DNA from: Pleomorphomonas sp. JP5
GTDB lineage: Bacteria; Pseudomonadota; Alphaproteobacteria; Rhizobiales; Pleomorphomonadaceae
DNA: 64,000 bases
NCBI RefSeq assembly: GCF_023721815.1
Contig: NZ_JAMDLI010000022.1
Span: forward strand, 434,001-498,000
Direction: 5' to 3'
Each line of letters opens with the position of its first letter. Positions within the stretch are counted from its first letter, which is position 1. The notes under the pieces are model-generated. The model searched no databases. It saw only the letters and a list, made by a program, of their open reading frames with translations, and was not told where the DNA came from. The translations under genes and the position numbers were made by a program. Of this stretch, positions 1 to 8,368 are shown one piece after another.

Positions 1-2
1 CT

Positions 3-1280
3 CGGCGCGGGCTCGATCGCCGCAGATTGCTGTCCGGTCTCGGCGCCACGGCGCTCGGCGGCTCGCTGGCTGGCGTTGCTCGGGCCGATACCGCTCATCA
101 CACGGTCGCCGACGCGCCGATCGCCAATGTCGCCAGTCAGCTCGATAGCGTTCCTTATCTTGGTCGTCACCAGGCTGGCGTGGTTGATGCGCGCCCGGCG
201 AACGGCATGGTGGCGAGCTTCGACGTGCTGGCAAGGGACGCCGACGAGCTGGAGGCATTGTTCCGCACACTGACCGAGCGCATAGCCTTCCTGACGGTTG
301 GCGGCCCCGTGCCGGCGTTGGATCCGAAGTTGCCGCCCGCCGACTCCGGGCTCTTGGGCCCTGTGATCCGGCCGGACAACCTGACGATCACCGTCTCGCT
401 CGGCTCGTCGCTGTTCGATGATCGGCCATGGCTGGCCTCCCTGAGGCCAAAGCATCTTCAGAGGATGATGCGCTTTCCCAATGATGCGCTCGATGCCGAC
501 ATTTGCCACGGCGATCTGTCCGTCCAGATTTGCGCCAACACCCAAGACACGACCATCCATGCCTTGAGAGACATCATCAAGGCGTCCAGCCGTCAGATGA
601 TCCTGAAATGGAAGCAGGAAGGCAATGTGCCGGTTATCACGCCGGGACCGGACGGCCGCGCCGAAAGCGCCCGCAACTTCCTTGGCTTCCGCGACGGATC
701 TGCCAACCCGGACTCCTCTGATGTCGCCGAGATGGATCGCGTTGTCTGGGTGGGGCCGGAAGATGGTGAGCCGGCCTGGGCGGTCGGTGGCAGCTATCAG
801 GCCGTGCGCATCATCAGAAACTTCGTCGAGCGCTGGGATCGCACGCCCTTCGGCGAACAGGAGCGGATCATGGGCCGCACCAAGATGACCGGCGCTCCCC
901 TCGATCGTCGTGAGGGCAGTGAGTTCGACGTGCCTGACTATGTCAGCGATCCCGAAGGCAAGGCGACGCCAATGGATGCTCACATCCGGCTCGCCAACGC
1001 GCGCGACGAAGCGTCGAAAGCCCATATCATTCTCCGGCGGCCTTTCAACTACTCGAACGGGGTTACCCAATCCGGCCAGCTCGATCAGGGGCTTCTGTTC
1101 ATCTGCTATCAGGCGAACCTCGAGCGCGGCTTCATCACCGTACAGCGAAAGCTCAACGGCGAGCCGCTTGAGGAATACATCAAGCCGGTCGGCGGCGGCT
1201 TCTTCTACACGCTTCCTGGAATTCGCGATGCTTCCGACTACGTCGGCAGCTCGTTGATCGCCGCTGCGCGCGGCGCCTGA
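3..1280 (+). CDS. efeB: Dyp-type deferrochelatase/peroxidase EfeB, 5' end outside window
   Basis: Haem-dependent Dyp peroxidase of the EfeUOB ferrous-iron/haem-iron system, acting in the periplasm. The frame is open to the window edge, so the start is missing. The first visible codons give RRGLDRRRLLSGLG followed by a hydrophobic stretch ending ARA, which is a twin-arginine (Tat) signal peptide. A TTG at 27 lies inside that signal and is not a credible start. The family hallmark GFRDG lies about 220 residues into the visible part, and the haem-ligand region HIRLANARDEA follows about 100 residues later. It is followed 33 bases downstream by the M75 protein EfeO, which supports the assignment. 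No efeU permease is visible; it may lie upstream of the window. Confidence 0.93.
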   Translation, partial: RRGLDRRRLLSGLGATALGGSLAGVARADTAHHTVADAPIANVASQLDSVPYLGRHQAGVVDARPANGMVASFDVLARDADELEALFRTLTERIAFLTVGGPVPALDPKLPPADSGLLGPVIRPDNLTITVSLGSSLFDDRPWLASLRPKHLQRMMRFPNDALDADICHGDLSVQICANTQDTTIHALRDIIKASSRQMILKWKQEGNVPVITPGPDGRAESARNFLGFRDGSANPDSSDVAEMDRVVWVGPEDGEPAWAVGGSYQAVRIIRNFVERWDRTPFGEQERIMGRTKMTGAPLDRREGSEFDVPDYVSDPEGKATPMDAHIRLANARDEASKAHIILRRPFNYSNGVTQSGQLDQGLLFICYQANLERGFITVQRKLNGEPLEEYIKPVGGGFFYTLPGIRDASDYVGSSLIAAARGA

Positions 1281-1313
1281 ACCCGCATCCATTTCAAAAA
1301 GGGAGACCGAAAC

Positions 1314-2132
1314 ATGCGTATGTCCGGCCTTGTCGGCGCTTCGGCGCTGGCGTTCATTCTTTCGTCCGGCGCCTTTGCCCAGGAAGCGAGCCTCGACCTC
1401 GTCGAGCCGATCGCCGAGTACAAGATCTACGTATCCGAAAAGCTTGCCAAGCTCGTCGAGGATACCACCGCCTTTACCGACGCCGTGAAGGCTGGCGAGG
1501 TCGACAAGGCCAAGGAGCTCTTCGCGCCGACCCGTCTTTCCTATGAGGCGATCGAGCCGATCGCCGAGCTGTTCTCCGACCTCGACGCGTCCATCGACTC
1601 GCGGGCCGACGACTATGAGAAGGCTGAGGCCGATCCGGAGTTCCCCGGCTTCCATCGCATCGAGTACGGTTTGTGGGAGAAGAACTCCACCGAGGGCCTT
1701 GCTCCGGTGGCCGACAAGCTGCTCGCCGATGTCAAGGAACTCGAGGGGCGCATCGCCTCGCTGACCTTCCCGCCCGAGAAGGTTGTCGGCGGCGCTGCCG
1801 TGCTGATGGAAGAGGTGGCTGCCACCAAGATCTCCGGCGAGGAAGATCGCTACAGCCACACCGACCTCTGGGACTTCCGTGGCAACTTCGATGGCGCGCG
1901 CAAGATCGTCGATCTGGTGCGACCGCTGATCGCCGACAAGGAAGCCGACTTCCTGAAGACGGTGGACGCCAACTTCGAGACGGTCGATACGACGCTCGCC
2001 AAGTACAAGGACGGCGACGGCTATGTCACCTACGACAAGCTGACCGACGATGACCGCAAGGTGCTGGCGGCGGCGGTCAACACGCTTGCCGAGGATCTCT
2101 CGACACTGCGCGGCAAGCTCGGTCTCGACTGA
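1314..2132 (+). CDS. efeO: EfeO/EfeM-type periplasmic M75 (imelysin-like) iron-uptake protein
   Basis: 272-residue exported protein thought to bind and hand over iron in the Efe system. Residues 1-22 form a Sec signal peptide ending AFA. The rest is a helical, acidic M75 domain with the HxxE metal motif (HRIE, residues 114-117) in FHRIEYGLW. The N-terminal cupredoxin domain of the E. coli type of EfeO is absent, so this is the short EfeM-like form. The ATG at 1314 has a GGGAG ribosome-binding site. It is the second gene of the efeB operon and is followed by a terminator hairpin at 2154. The family is clear; the choice between the names EfeO and EfeM is a matter of convention. Confidence 0.88.
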   Translation: MRMSGLVGASALAFILSSGAFAQEASLDLVEPIAEYKIYVSEKLAKLVEDTTAFTDAVKAGEVDKAKELFAPTRLSYEAIEPIAELFSDLDASIDSRADDYEKAEADPEFPGFHRIEYGLWEKNSTEGLAPVADKLLADVKELEGRIASLTFPPEKVVGGAAVLMEEVAATKISGEEDRYSHTDLWDFRGNFDGARKIVDLVRPLIADKEADFLKTVDANFETVDTTLAKYKDGDGYVTYDKLTDDDRKVLAAAVNTLAEDLSTLRGKLGLD

Positions 2133-2153
2133 CGCTTTCCGGGTGGAAAAGCG

Positions 2154-2184
2154 AGGCGGCGGTCCGGGTGGCCGCCGCCTTTGC
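2154..2184 (+). terminator. Rho-independent-like terminator of efeBO
   Basis: AGGCGGCGG (2154-2162) pairs perfectly with CCGCCGCCT (2172-2180) around a 9-base loop and is followed by a short T run. It lies 21 bases past the efeO stop and just before the end of the convergent ribH gene. Confidence 0.6.
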
Positions 2185-2192
2185 ATTTGGGG

Positions 2193-2648
2193 TCACGCGG
2201 CCCTGATTTTCACAATCGTTGCCAGCGCCTCGACGCAGGCCGCGGCCGCCTCTCGTCCCTTGTTCGCCGCATCGTCGCGACTGCGCAGCAGGGCCTGCTC
2301 ATCCGTATAGGTGGTGAGGATGCCGAAGGTGATCGGCACGCCGGTGGCGAGCGTTGCCTGCATCAGTCCGGTCGCGGCGCCGAGGCTGATGAATTCGAAA
2401 TGCGCCGTGTCGCCCTTGATGACGCAGCCCAGGCAGATGACGCCGGCATAGCGACCTGTCTTGGCCAGCGTCTGGGCGAGCAGTGGGATTTCGAAGGCGC
2501 CCGGCGCATGGAACACGTCGGCGTCAGCAAGCGGCACGCCGCGTTCGTCGAGTTCGCGCCGCGTGCCGGCGAGCAGACCTTCGGTCACCTCGGGATTGAA
2601 GCGGCTGACGACGACGGCGAGACGGGGCGGGGTGGGGGATTTTGTCAT
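2193..2648 (-). CDS. ribH: 6,7-dimethyl-8-ribityllumazine synthase
   Basis: Condenses 5-amino-6-ribitylaminouracil with 3,4-dihydroxy-2-butanone 4-phosphate, the penultimate step of riboflavin synthesis (cytoplasmic). The 151-residue protein shows the family segments VVSRFNPEVTEGLL near the N-terminus, HAPGAFEIPL, GCVIKGDTAHFEFIS and FGILTTYTDEQALLRS. The ORF is open further upstream, but the ATG at 2648 is preferred: it has a GAGGA site at correct spacing and sits 7 bases after the ribBA stop. An ATG at 2666 would overlap ribBA. It is the last gene of the ribD-ribE-ribBA-ribH operon. Confidence 0.93.
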   Translation of the reverse strand: MTKSPTPPRLAVVVSRFNPEVTEGLLAGTRRELDERGVPLADADVFHAPGAFEIPLLAQTLAKTGRYAGVICLGCVIKGDTAHFEFISLGAATGLMQATLATGVPITFGILTTYTDEQALLRSRDDAANKGREAAAACVEALATIVKIRAA

Positions 2649-2655
2649 TGTGTCC

Positions 2656-3864
2656 TCAGGAGTCATGCTGGCAAAGGCTGTGGCCGAAACGCCTGCCCTT
2701 GGTGGCGAGGTAGGTGCGGTTGAACGGGTTGGGTGGGATGACGAGTGGCACCTGGTCGGCAACGACGACGCCGTAGCTCGATAGTGCTTCCACCTTGGCA
2801 GGGTTGTTGGAGAGCAGGCGCAGACGGTCGATGCCTAGCGCTTTCAGGATTTGGGCGGCGATGCCGTAGTGGCGGGCATCGGCCGGCAAGCCGAGGGCGG
2901 TGTTGGCGTCGAGCGTGTCGAGGCCGCCGTCCTGCAGCGCATAAGCGCGGATCTTGTTGGCGAGTCCAATGCCGCGCCCTTCCTGACCACGCAGATAGAT
3001 GACCACGCCGCCGTCGGGATCTTCCGAGACGAGCCTTTGCGCTTCATGAAGCTGGGGGCCACAGTCACAGCGGAGCGATCCGAGCGCATCGCCGGTCAGG
3101 CACTCCGAGTGCACGCGGACCAGCGGTGTGCTGCCCAACGGGCGGCGGACGATGGCCAGATGCTCTTCCCCGTCGACGAGGCTGCGGAAGGCGTGGACGC
3201 GCAGCACGCCATCGGCGTAGGCGGTCGGAAGGTCGGCGCTTGCCACCTCCTCGACCAGCGGCTCGGTTGCCCACCGATGCTCGACCAGTTCGGCGATGGT
3301 GAGCACGGGGATATCGTGCTCCCTGGCGAAAGCGTCGAGTTCAGGCCGGCGCGCCATGTGGCCGCTTTCGCCCATGACCTCGCAGATGACGGCCGCCGGA
3401 GACAGGCCGGCGAGGCGAACGAGATCGATTGCCCCTTCCGTATGGCCGTTGCGGGCGAGAACGCCGCCGTCGGCCGCGCGCAACGGGAAGACATGGCCGG
3501 GCGACACGATGGCGCCGGGCGCCACCGCAGGATCGGCTGCGACGCGGATCGTATGCGCCCGGTCGTAGGCCGATATGCCGGTGGTAATGCCCTCGCGCGC
3601 CTCGATGGAGACCGTGAAGGCGGTGGAGCGGCGGGCGCGGTTCATCGCCACCATCGGAGAAAGGCCGAGGCGGTCGATCTGCTCGCCGGTCAGCGCCAGG
3701 CAGATCAGCCCACAGGCCTTCTTGGCCATGAAGGCGATGGCTTCAGGTGTCGCGAACTCGGCGGCGACGACGAGGTCGCCCTCGTTCTCCCGATCCTCGT
3801 CATCGACGAGCAGGACCATGCCGCCGGCCTTCAGCCGGTTCAGTGCGCGAGATAGGGCTTGCAT
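2656..3864 (-). CDS. ribBA: Bifunctional DHBP synthase / GTP cyclohydrolase II
   Basis: Makes both riboflavin precursors: 3,4-dihydroxy-2-butanone 4-phosphate from ribulose 5-phosphate (N-terminal half) and the diaminopyrimidine from GTP (C-terminal half). The 402 residues contain the RibB acidic motif DDEDRENEGD (21-30) and HTEGAIDLV (141-149). The RibA half has three zinc cysteines (Cys255, Cys266, Cys268), RGQEGRGIG (292-300) and LSNNPAK (351-357). In some RibBA-like proteins of proteobacteria the RibA half is degenerate; here its zinc and GTP motifs look intact, so both activities are expected. The start overlaps the end of ribE by 25 bases, implying coupled translation. Confidence 0.95.
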   Translation of the reverse strand: MQALSRALNRLKAGGMVLLVDDEDRENEGDLVVAAEFATPEAIAFMAKKACGLICLALTGEQIDRLGLSPMVAMNRARRSTAFTVSIEAREGITTGISAYDRAHTIRVAADPAVAPGAIVSPGHVFPLRAADGGVLARNGHTEGAIDLVRLAGLSPAAVICEVMGESGHMARRPELDAFAREHDIPVLTIAELVEHRWATEPLVEEVASADLPTAYADGVLRVHAFRSLVDGEEHLAIVRRPLGSTPLVRVHSECLTGDALGSLRCDCGPQLHEAQRLVSEDPDGGVVIYLRGQEGRGIGLANKIRAYALQDGGLDTLDANTALGLPADARHYGIAAQILKALGIDRLRLLSNNPAKVEALSSYGVVVADQVPLVIPPNPFNRTYLATKGRRFGHSLCQHDS

Positions 3865-4448
3865 AGGGCCTCCACATATTTGGCGATGACGTCGACTTCG
3901 ACATTGATCTCGTCGCCGAGAGCGGCGGAGGAGAGGTTGGTGTTGTCCCAGGTGTGGGGAATGATGGTGATGCCGATGCGGGCGCCATCGTCTGACGGCT
4001 CGATGCTGTTGATGGTCAGGCTGATGCCGTTGAGAGAGATCGAGCCTTTCTCGACGCAGTAGCGTGCAAGCTCGGGCGGCAGATCGAACTCAAGCCGCCG
4101 GGCATCGCTGTCGGGTGTCACGGCGATAAGTGTCGCCTTGCCGTCGACGTGGCCTTGGACCATGTGGCCGGATAGCCGGTCGGCGAGCGCCACGGATCGC
4201 TCGAGGTTGACGACCGAACCGGTGGCAAGGCGACCGAGGTTGGAGCGCGATAGCGTCTCGGGCGACAGGAAAAAACGAGCCGTGCCGTCCTCGTCCATTT
4301 CGGTGACGGTGAGACAGACGCCATTGACGGCGATGCTTTCGCCGAGTTCGAGGTCGGACCAGCCGGTGGGGATGGTCACCACCAGCGAGCCGCCGGTTGC
4401 GGTGGCGGTCTGGACGGCGACGGTCCGGGCAATGATGCCGGAGAACAT
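3840..4448 (-). CDS. ribE: Riboflavin synthase, alpha chain
   Basis: Dismutates two lumazines to riboflavin. The 202-residue protein starts with the typical MFSGII and contains the two-fold repeated lumazine-binding barrel: the first half includes AVNGVCLTV (about 40-48) and the second includes SLNGISLTI (about 137-145). The start is 6 bases after the ribD stop and the end overlaps ribBA. The length is normal for the family. The gene is also called ribC in some species. Confidence 0.94.
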   Translation of the reverse strand: MFSGIIARTVAVQTATATGGSLVVTIPTGWSDLELGESIAVNGVCLTVTEMDEDGTARFFLSPETLSRSNLGRLATGSVVNLERSVALADRLSGHMVQGHVDGKATLIAVTPDSDARRLEFDLPPELARYCVEKGSISLNGISLTINSIEPSDDGARIGITIIPHTWDNTNLSSAALGDEINVEVDVIAKYVEALCKPYLAH

Positions 4449-4454
4449 GGGATT

Positions 4455-5462
4455 TTAGCCTTTCTTGGTGCGGTTACGGGAAACGGTGATCTGATCGGGA
4501 AGGTCGGATCGGGTCCTCTGGATGACGACGTGCTCGTCCCAGAGGCCGGCGGCGAGGATGGCACCGGTCAGTGCGGGGCCGGCTTCGACCAGCACTTCGT
4601 GAACGCCTTCGTTGCCGAGGCGCGTGAGAGCGTCGCCAATGTCGTTGAACAGCATGGGGCGCAGACCGCGCCGGATCGCCTCAGCCAGGTAGTCGGCTGG
4701 CACTTGGCCCGATCGGTCGAGGATGGCGAGGATGCGGCTCTTGTCGGGATGGTCGGGGAGGTGGCGGACGGTGAACTCCGGACGGTCGGCCAGGATGGTT
4801 CCACTGCCGGTCAAGATGGCGTCGGCGCGTCGGCGCATACGATGGGCCAGCGTCAGCGAGGCTTCCGAAGTGAAGGTTCGGTGGCCGGGCGGAGGGATCA
4901 TCGATCCCGTCTCGTCGAGTGCTTGCTTGATCGTGACGAAGGAGCGGCCGGTCGTCACCCAGGTGGCGAAGGGGGCGATCAGGCGCTCGGCTTCGGCGGA
5001 AAGGCGCGCAGCATCCGGATGATCGAGTTCAGAAAGGAAGCGGACCGAGAGGTTGGCCGCCGCGAGGCGGTGGGCTCCGCCGCCTTCCACGCGAGGATTG
5101 GGGTCGGCTTCCGCGATCCAGACCTCGCGGGCCGGTGTCGACAGGATCGCTTCGGAACAGGGGGGCGTACGTCCGTGGTGGTTACACGGCTCCAGGGTCA
5201 CCACGACGGTATGAATACGGTCGATCGTACCGGCTGCCCGGCAGGTGGCGATGGCTCGCGCCTCGGCATGGAGGTCGCCCGCCTTGCGATGCGCTTCGAC
5301 AGCAAGGATGTTGCCATCGGCGTCGAGGATGGCGCAGCCGACCGGCGGATTGGGAGAGGTCGCCCCGGCATGGTCCATCGCGGCGGCGATGGCGCGCGCA
5401 AAAGCATCGGCAATGAAGCCGCCGGACAGTGAAGGTGTGGTCTGGTCGTGTCGTGCGCCCAT
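4455..5462 (-). CDS. ribD: Riboflavin deaminase/reductase RibD
   Basis: Bifunctional enzyme for steps 2 and 3 of riboflavin synthesis: pyrimidine deaminase, then ribosyl reductase. The N-terminal cytidine-deaminase fold has the zinc signature HAEARAIA (about 75) and EPCNHHGRTPPCSEAI (about 100-115). The C-terminal half is the RibD_C reductase. At 335 residues it is slightly short for RibD (about 360) but both domains are present. The ATG at 5462 has a GAGGA site 5 bases away. That site can be masked by the upstream leader (see the riboswitch entries). First gene of the rib operon. Confidence 0.94.
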   Translation of the reverse strand: MGARHDQTTPSLSGGFIADAFARAIAAAMDHAGATSPNPPVGCAILDADGNILAVEAHRKAGDLHAEARAIATCRAAGTIDRIHTVVVTLEPCNHHGRTPPCSEAILSTPAREVWIAEADPNPRVEGGGAHRLAAANLSVRFLSELDHPDAARLSAEAERLIAPFATWVTTGRSFVTIKQALDETGSMIPPPGHRTFTSEASLTLAHRMRRRADAILTGSGTILADRPEFTVRHLPDHPDKSRILAILDRSGQVPADYLAEAIRRGLRPMLFNDIGDALTRLGNEGVHEVLVEAGPALTGAILAAGLWDEHVVIQRTRSDLPDQITVSRNRTKKG

Positions 5463-5555
5463 GCGGTCCTCGATCCATCGATCGAACGCACTTGGGGCGC
5501 GAGCAAACGCGATTACGCGCGCCTCCGGTCAGGAGGACGCACGTGTGGCATCTGC
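5463..5555 (-). promoter_or_regulatory. Expression platform of the FMN riboswitch
   Basis: On the minus strand the aptamer is followed by GTCCTC (bases 5538-5533), which can pair in two exclusive ways. Its CCTCC core can fold with GGAGG (5526-5522) over a 5-base loop. Alternatively, GTCCTC is an exact complement of the GAGGAC (5471-5466) that contains the ribD Shine-Dalgarno site. There is no T run, so control of translation initiation is more likely than transcription termination. The pairing alternatives are read directly from the sequence; the switching is inferred. Confidence 0.5.
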
Positions 5556-5701
<146 letters not shown>

Positions 5702-5704
5702 TTC

Positions 5705-5757
5705 GCCGCCATGAAAGGCGGCTCATAAAGCATAGGCACGACGGTCCGGACGCGCAA
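5705..5757 (-). promoter_or_regulatory. Promoter of the riboflavin operon with 5' hairpin
   Basis: TTGCGC (5757-5752) and TATGCT (5734-5729) on the minus strand are separated by exactly 17 bases and lie directly upstream of the FMN aptamer. The predicted transcript would begin near 5722, at a perfect hairpin GCCGCC/GGCGGC (5722-5705) just before the aptamer. This separates the rib operon from the ABC genes upstream. The bases 5758-5820 hold only an imperfect hairpin after the ABC stop codon. Confidence 0.6.
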
Positions 5758-5820
5758 GGTCGGATCGTTTACGAAGGGCGCCGCACACGGGAACGTGTCC
5801 GATGCGCGGCCTCCGTCGAG

Positions 5821-6783
5821 TTACTGCGCCGAGAAGGCGATGGGGGCGACGAGATCCTTGCGAATGTCGATCGCCCGATCCTTCGGCAACATGCCGTTAT
5901 CGATCATGAAAGCCTGGTCGGCCTCAAGGTTGGCGATGTCGGCATCCGTCAGCGTCGGCGTGAAGTCGTAGAGCGGCAACTGCGCCTTGGCGTCCTCGAT
6001 CGAGATCTTCTGCTCGTCGGCGGCGATCTTCAGCGCCGTCTCGGTGTTGGCGGCAATGAAATCCAGTGCTTTGCGATGGGTGGCGAGATAGGCCTCGACC
6101 AGATCCGGGTGGTTTTCGATGAACTTGCCCGACGCGGCAATCACCGTGGTCGGATGAATGAGGCCTTCGCCGGTGGCGAGCGTCTTGCCGCCGGCCTTCT
6201 CGACGGCGATGGCGTTGTTGCCAGCCAGTGTCGCCACGTCGATCTGGCCGGAGAGCAGGGCGGCGCGGGCCGTCGGCAAGTCCATGTTGATGTAGTCGAC
6301 GTCATTGATGGTGAGGCCGGTGGAGGCAAGCGCGGCCGCCAGGAGTTGGTGCAGGGTCGTTCCCTTGGGGCCGGCGATCTTTTTGCCCTTGAGGTCGGCC
6401 AGCGTTGTGGGGCCGTCAGCGCGGGTCATCAGAGCGAACGCCTTGGGAGAGCGCGAGTAGACGGCGATGATGCGGACGTCCACGCCATTGGCTTTGGCGA
6501 GGATGGCCGAAGCTCCGCCCAGGACGGAGGCGACGTCGATGGCGTCGGCGGCGATGGCCTCGGTCTGCTTGGCGCCTGAGGTAATTTCAGGGCGTTCGAT
6601 CGCGATGCCCCTGGCGCCGAAATCGGCTTCGAGGAATCCCTCGTGCTTGTCGACGATCGACGGCACGTTGAACGGCGCCGTCACGTAGGTGACGCGAAGA
6701 GTTTCGAGGTCGGCAGCGCCAGCGGGTGAAAGTGCGCTTGCGACAAGAGCCGCGCCGAGAGCGAGGCGGACGATTGATTTCAT
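5821..6783 (-). CDS. ABC transporter substrate-binding protein, SsuA/TauA/NMT1-like
   Basis: Periplasmic receptor of an aliphatic sulfonate/nitrate/taurine-type importer; the real substrate is not evident. The 320 residues begin with a Sec signal peptide (to about residue 23, SPAGA-A). A type II binding fold follows, with features such as VTYVTAPFNVPSIV, DLKGKKIAGPKGTT (about 130) and GQIDVATLAG (about 180). The ATG overlaps the TGA of the ATPase gene (ATGA), so it is the third gene of a permease-ATPase-receptor operon. It is upstream of, not under, the FMN riboswitch. A role in sulfonate, taurine or pyrimidine-precursor uptake cannot be separated from sequence alone. Confidence 0.8.
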   Translation of the reverse strand: MKSIVRLALGAALVASALSPAGAADLETLRVTYVTAPFNVPSIVDKHEGFLEADFGARGIAIERPEITSGAKQTEAIAADAIDVASVLGGASAILAKANGVDVRIIAVYSRSPKAFALMTRADGPTTLADLKGKKIAGPKGTTLHQLLAAALASTGLTINDVDYINMDLPTARAALLSGQIDVATLAGNNAIAVEKAGGKTLATGEGLIHPTTVIAASGKFIENHPDLVEAYLATHRKALDFIAANTETALKIAADEQKISIEDAKAQLPLYDFTPTLTDADIANLEADQAFMIDNGMLPKDRAIDIRKDLVAPIAFSAQ

Positions 6784-7532
6784 GGATTCCTCCTGGGGTT
6801 TTGTATGGAACTGAATGGAGCGCCGTCGACGAGGCGGGCGAGAATTCGGCGTCGATAGTCGACCACGGCCGGGTCGGTCGCTTCGCGCGGAAATGGAATG
6901 TCGAGGGGAACCCGACCGACCACCCGGCCCGACTCCATTTCGATCACGCTCTCACCAAGCAGTACCGCTTCCTCGACATCGTGGGTAACGAGCACCACCG
7001 TCGGTCGACGCTCCTGCCAGATATCGATCAGGACACCTTGCAGACGACGGCGCGTGAAGGCGTCGAGAGCGGAGAACGGCTCGTCGAGAAGCAGAATGTC
7101 GGGGTGCTGCGCCAGTGCGCGGGCGATGGCGACACGTTGCGCCATGCCGCCGGAGAGTTGTGAAGGCAGGGCGCGTCTTGCCTCGGTGAGCCCCACCAGT
7201 GAAAGAGAGTCCGACACGCGATCGGCGATCTCGGCCTCGCTCAGCCGCTTCTTCAGGGGAAAGGCGACGTTGGCGGCAACGTCCAGCCAGGGCATCAGCC
7301 TAGCCTCCTGAAAGACGACGCCGATGCTATGGGAAGGCGCGCGCTGGACTCTGCCGGAACTCGGCTCGGTCAGGCCGGCGAGAAGTCGGAGGAGGGTCGT
7401 CTTTCCGCAGCCGGAGCGGCCGACCACGGTCGTGATCGAACCGTCGGAAAAGTGTTGTGTCACGTCGTCGAGCGCGGCAACCGTTCGGCCGGCGACGATG
7501 TAATGACGGCTTGCGTCGTCGAGCTCAAGCAC
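6780..7532 (-). CDS. ABC transporter ATP-binding protein, SsuB/TauB-like
   Basis: Energises the adjoining importer at the inner face of the membrane. It has Walker A GRSGCGKTT, signature LSGGMAQR, Walker B DILLLDEPFSALD and the H-loop LVTHDVEEA. The reading frame is open to 7595, but the GTG at 7532 is the better start: GGAGG lies 6 bases upstream, and the GTG overlaps the permease stop in GTGCTTGA. That gives 250 residues, the usual SsuB/TauB length. The longer form would add a Pro-rich, non-family N-terminus. Confidence 0.87.
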   Translation of the reverse strand: MLELDDASRHYIVAGRTVAALDDVTQHFSDGSITTVVGRSGCGKTTLLRLLAGLTEPSSGRVQRAPSHSIGVVFQEARLMPWLDVAANVAFPLKKRLSEAEIADRVSDSLSLVGLTEARRALPSQLSGGMAQRVAIARALAQHPDILLLDEPFSALDAFTRRRLQGVLIDIWQERRPTVVLVTHDVEEAVLLGESVIEMESGRVVGRVPLDIPFPREATDPAVVDYRRRILARLVDGAPFSSIQNPRRNP

Positions 7533-8298
7533 GGGCGGCCTCCAGATGGGGGGATAGCCAGGGGAAGGCGCGGCCAATGGCGAGGCGGAGCACAAGATCG
7601 GAGAGAAGGCCGATAGCGCCGATCACCAGGATTCCCGCAAGCACGATGTCGGTGCGGGCGAGGTTTTCAGCATCGATGATCATGTAGCCCAGACCGGCGG
7701 ACGAGGCGATCAGCTCGGCGCCGACCAGCGCGCGCCAGCTGTAGCCAAGGCTGATGCGTAGCCCCACCACCAGCTCCGGCAGCGCTGACGGTAGGACGAT
7801 GCGCGTCAGGATTTCGCGCCGCGAGAGGCCGGCGACGCGGCCGACCTCGACCAGTTTGGTATCAACGCCGTCTATTCCGCCTCGAAAGCCGAGGAACACC
7901 GGAAAGAAGGAGGCGAGCACGATGATGCCAAGCTTTTGCGCCTCGCCGATGCCGAGCCAGAGGATCAGAAGCGGGATGAGGGCGAGCGGGGGCACTTGGC
8001 GGGCGAACTCAAGCAGAGGATCGAGCACGGCGCGGGCCGGCCGGCTCGCCGACATCAGCACCGCAAGCGGCAGGGCCAACCCCACCGACAGGCCAAAGCC
8101 GAGCAGAACGCGCTGGAGGCTGACCAACGTATGCTTCACGAGAAGCCCCGAGGCGGCAAGGTCGACAAGAGCCTCGATTACCGCCGCCGGAGCTGGCAAC
8201 AGATAGGCGTTGGTCCAGCCTGCTTGGTGCGTCAACCACCATAACAGAATGACGCTGGCGAAGACGGTGGCTGGTACGAGGATGCGGCGGGCTGGCAT
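7525..8298 (-). CDS. ABC transporter permease, SsuC/TauC-like
   Basis: BPD_transp_1 inner-membrane protein, 257 residues from the ATG at 8298, with about six hydrophobic segments. The cytoplasmic EAA loop is recognisable around EVGRVAGLSRREILTRIVLP. A TTG at 8361 would add 21 residues that are not hydrophobic and have no clear ribosome site. It is the first gene of the three-gene transporter operon and is divergent from pabB across a short AT-rich gap (8299-8368). Confidence 0.87.
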   Translation of the reverse strand: MPARRILVPATVFASVILLWWLTHQAGWTNAYLLPAPAAVIEALVDLAASGLLVKHTLVSLQRVLLGFGLSVGLALPLAVLMSASRPARAVLDPLLEFARQVPPLALIPLLILWLGIGEAQKLGIIVLASFFPVFLGFRGGIDGVDTKLVEVGRVAGLSRREILTRIVLPSALPELVVGLRISLGYSWRALVGAELIASSAGLGYMIIDAENLARTDIVLAGILVIGAIGLLSDLVLRLAIGRAFPWLSPHLEAARA

Positions 8299-8368
8299 GA
8301 CGGCTGTTATACGTCCAAAGTCGTGCGTGTCGAGCGTGATGAGGAATTGTTGAGAATGCAAATCATAA

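Noticed and set aside
5821-8298. ABC operon as a riboflavin importer controlled by the FMN riboswitch
   Set aside because: The riboswitch and its promoter lie downstream of these genes on the same strand, so they cannot control them; the receptor is SsuA-like.
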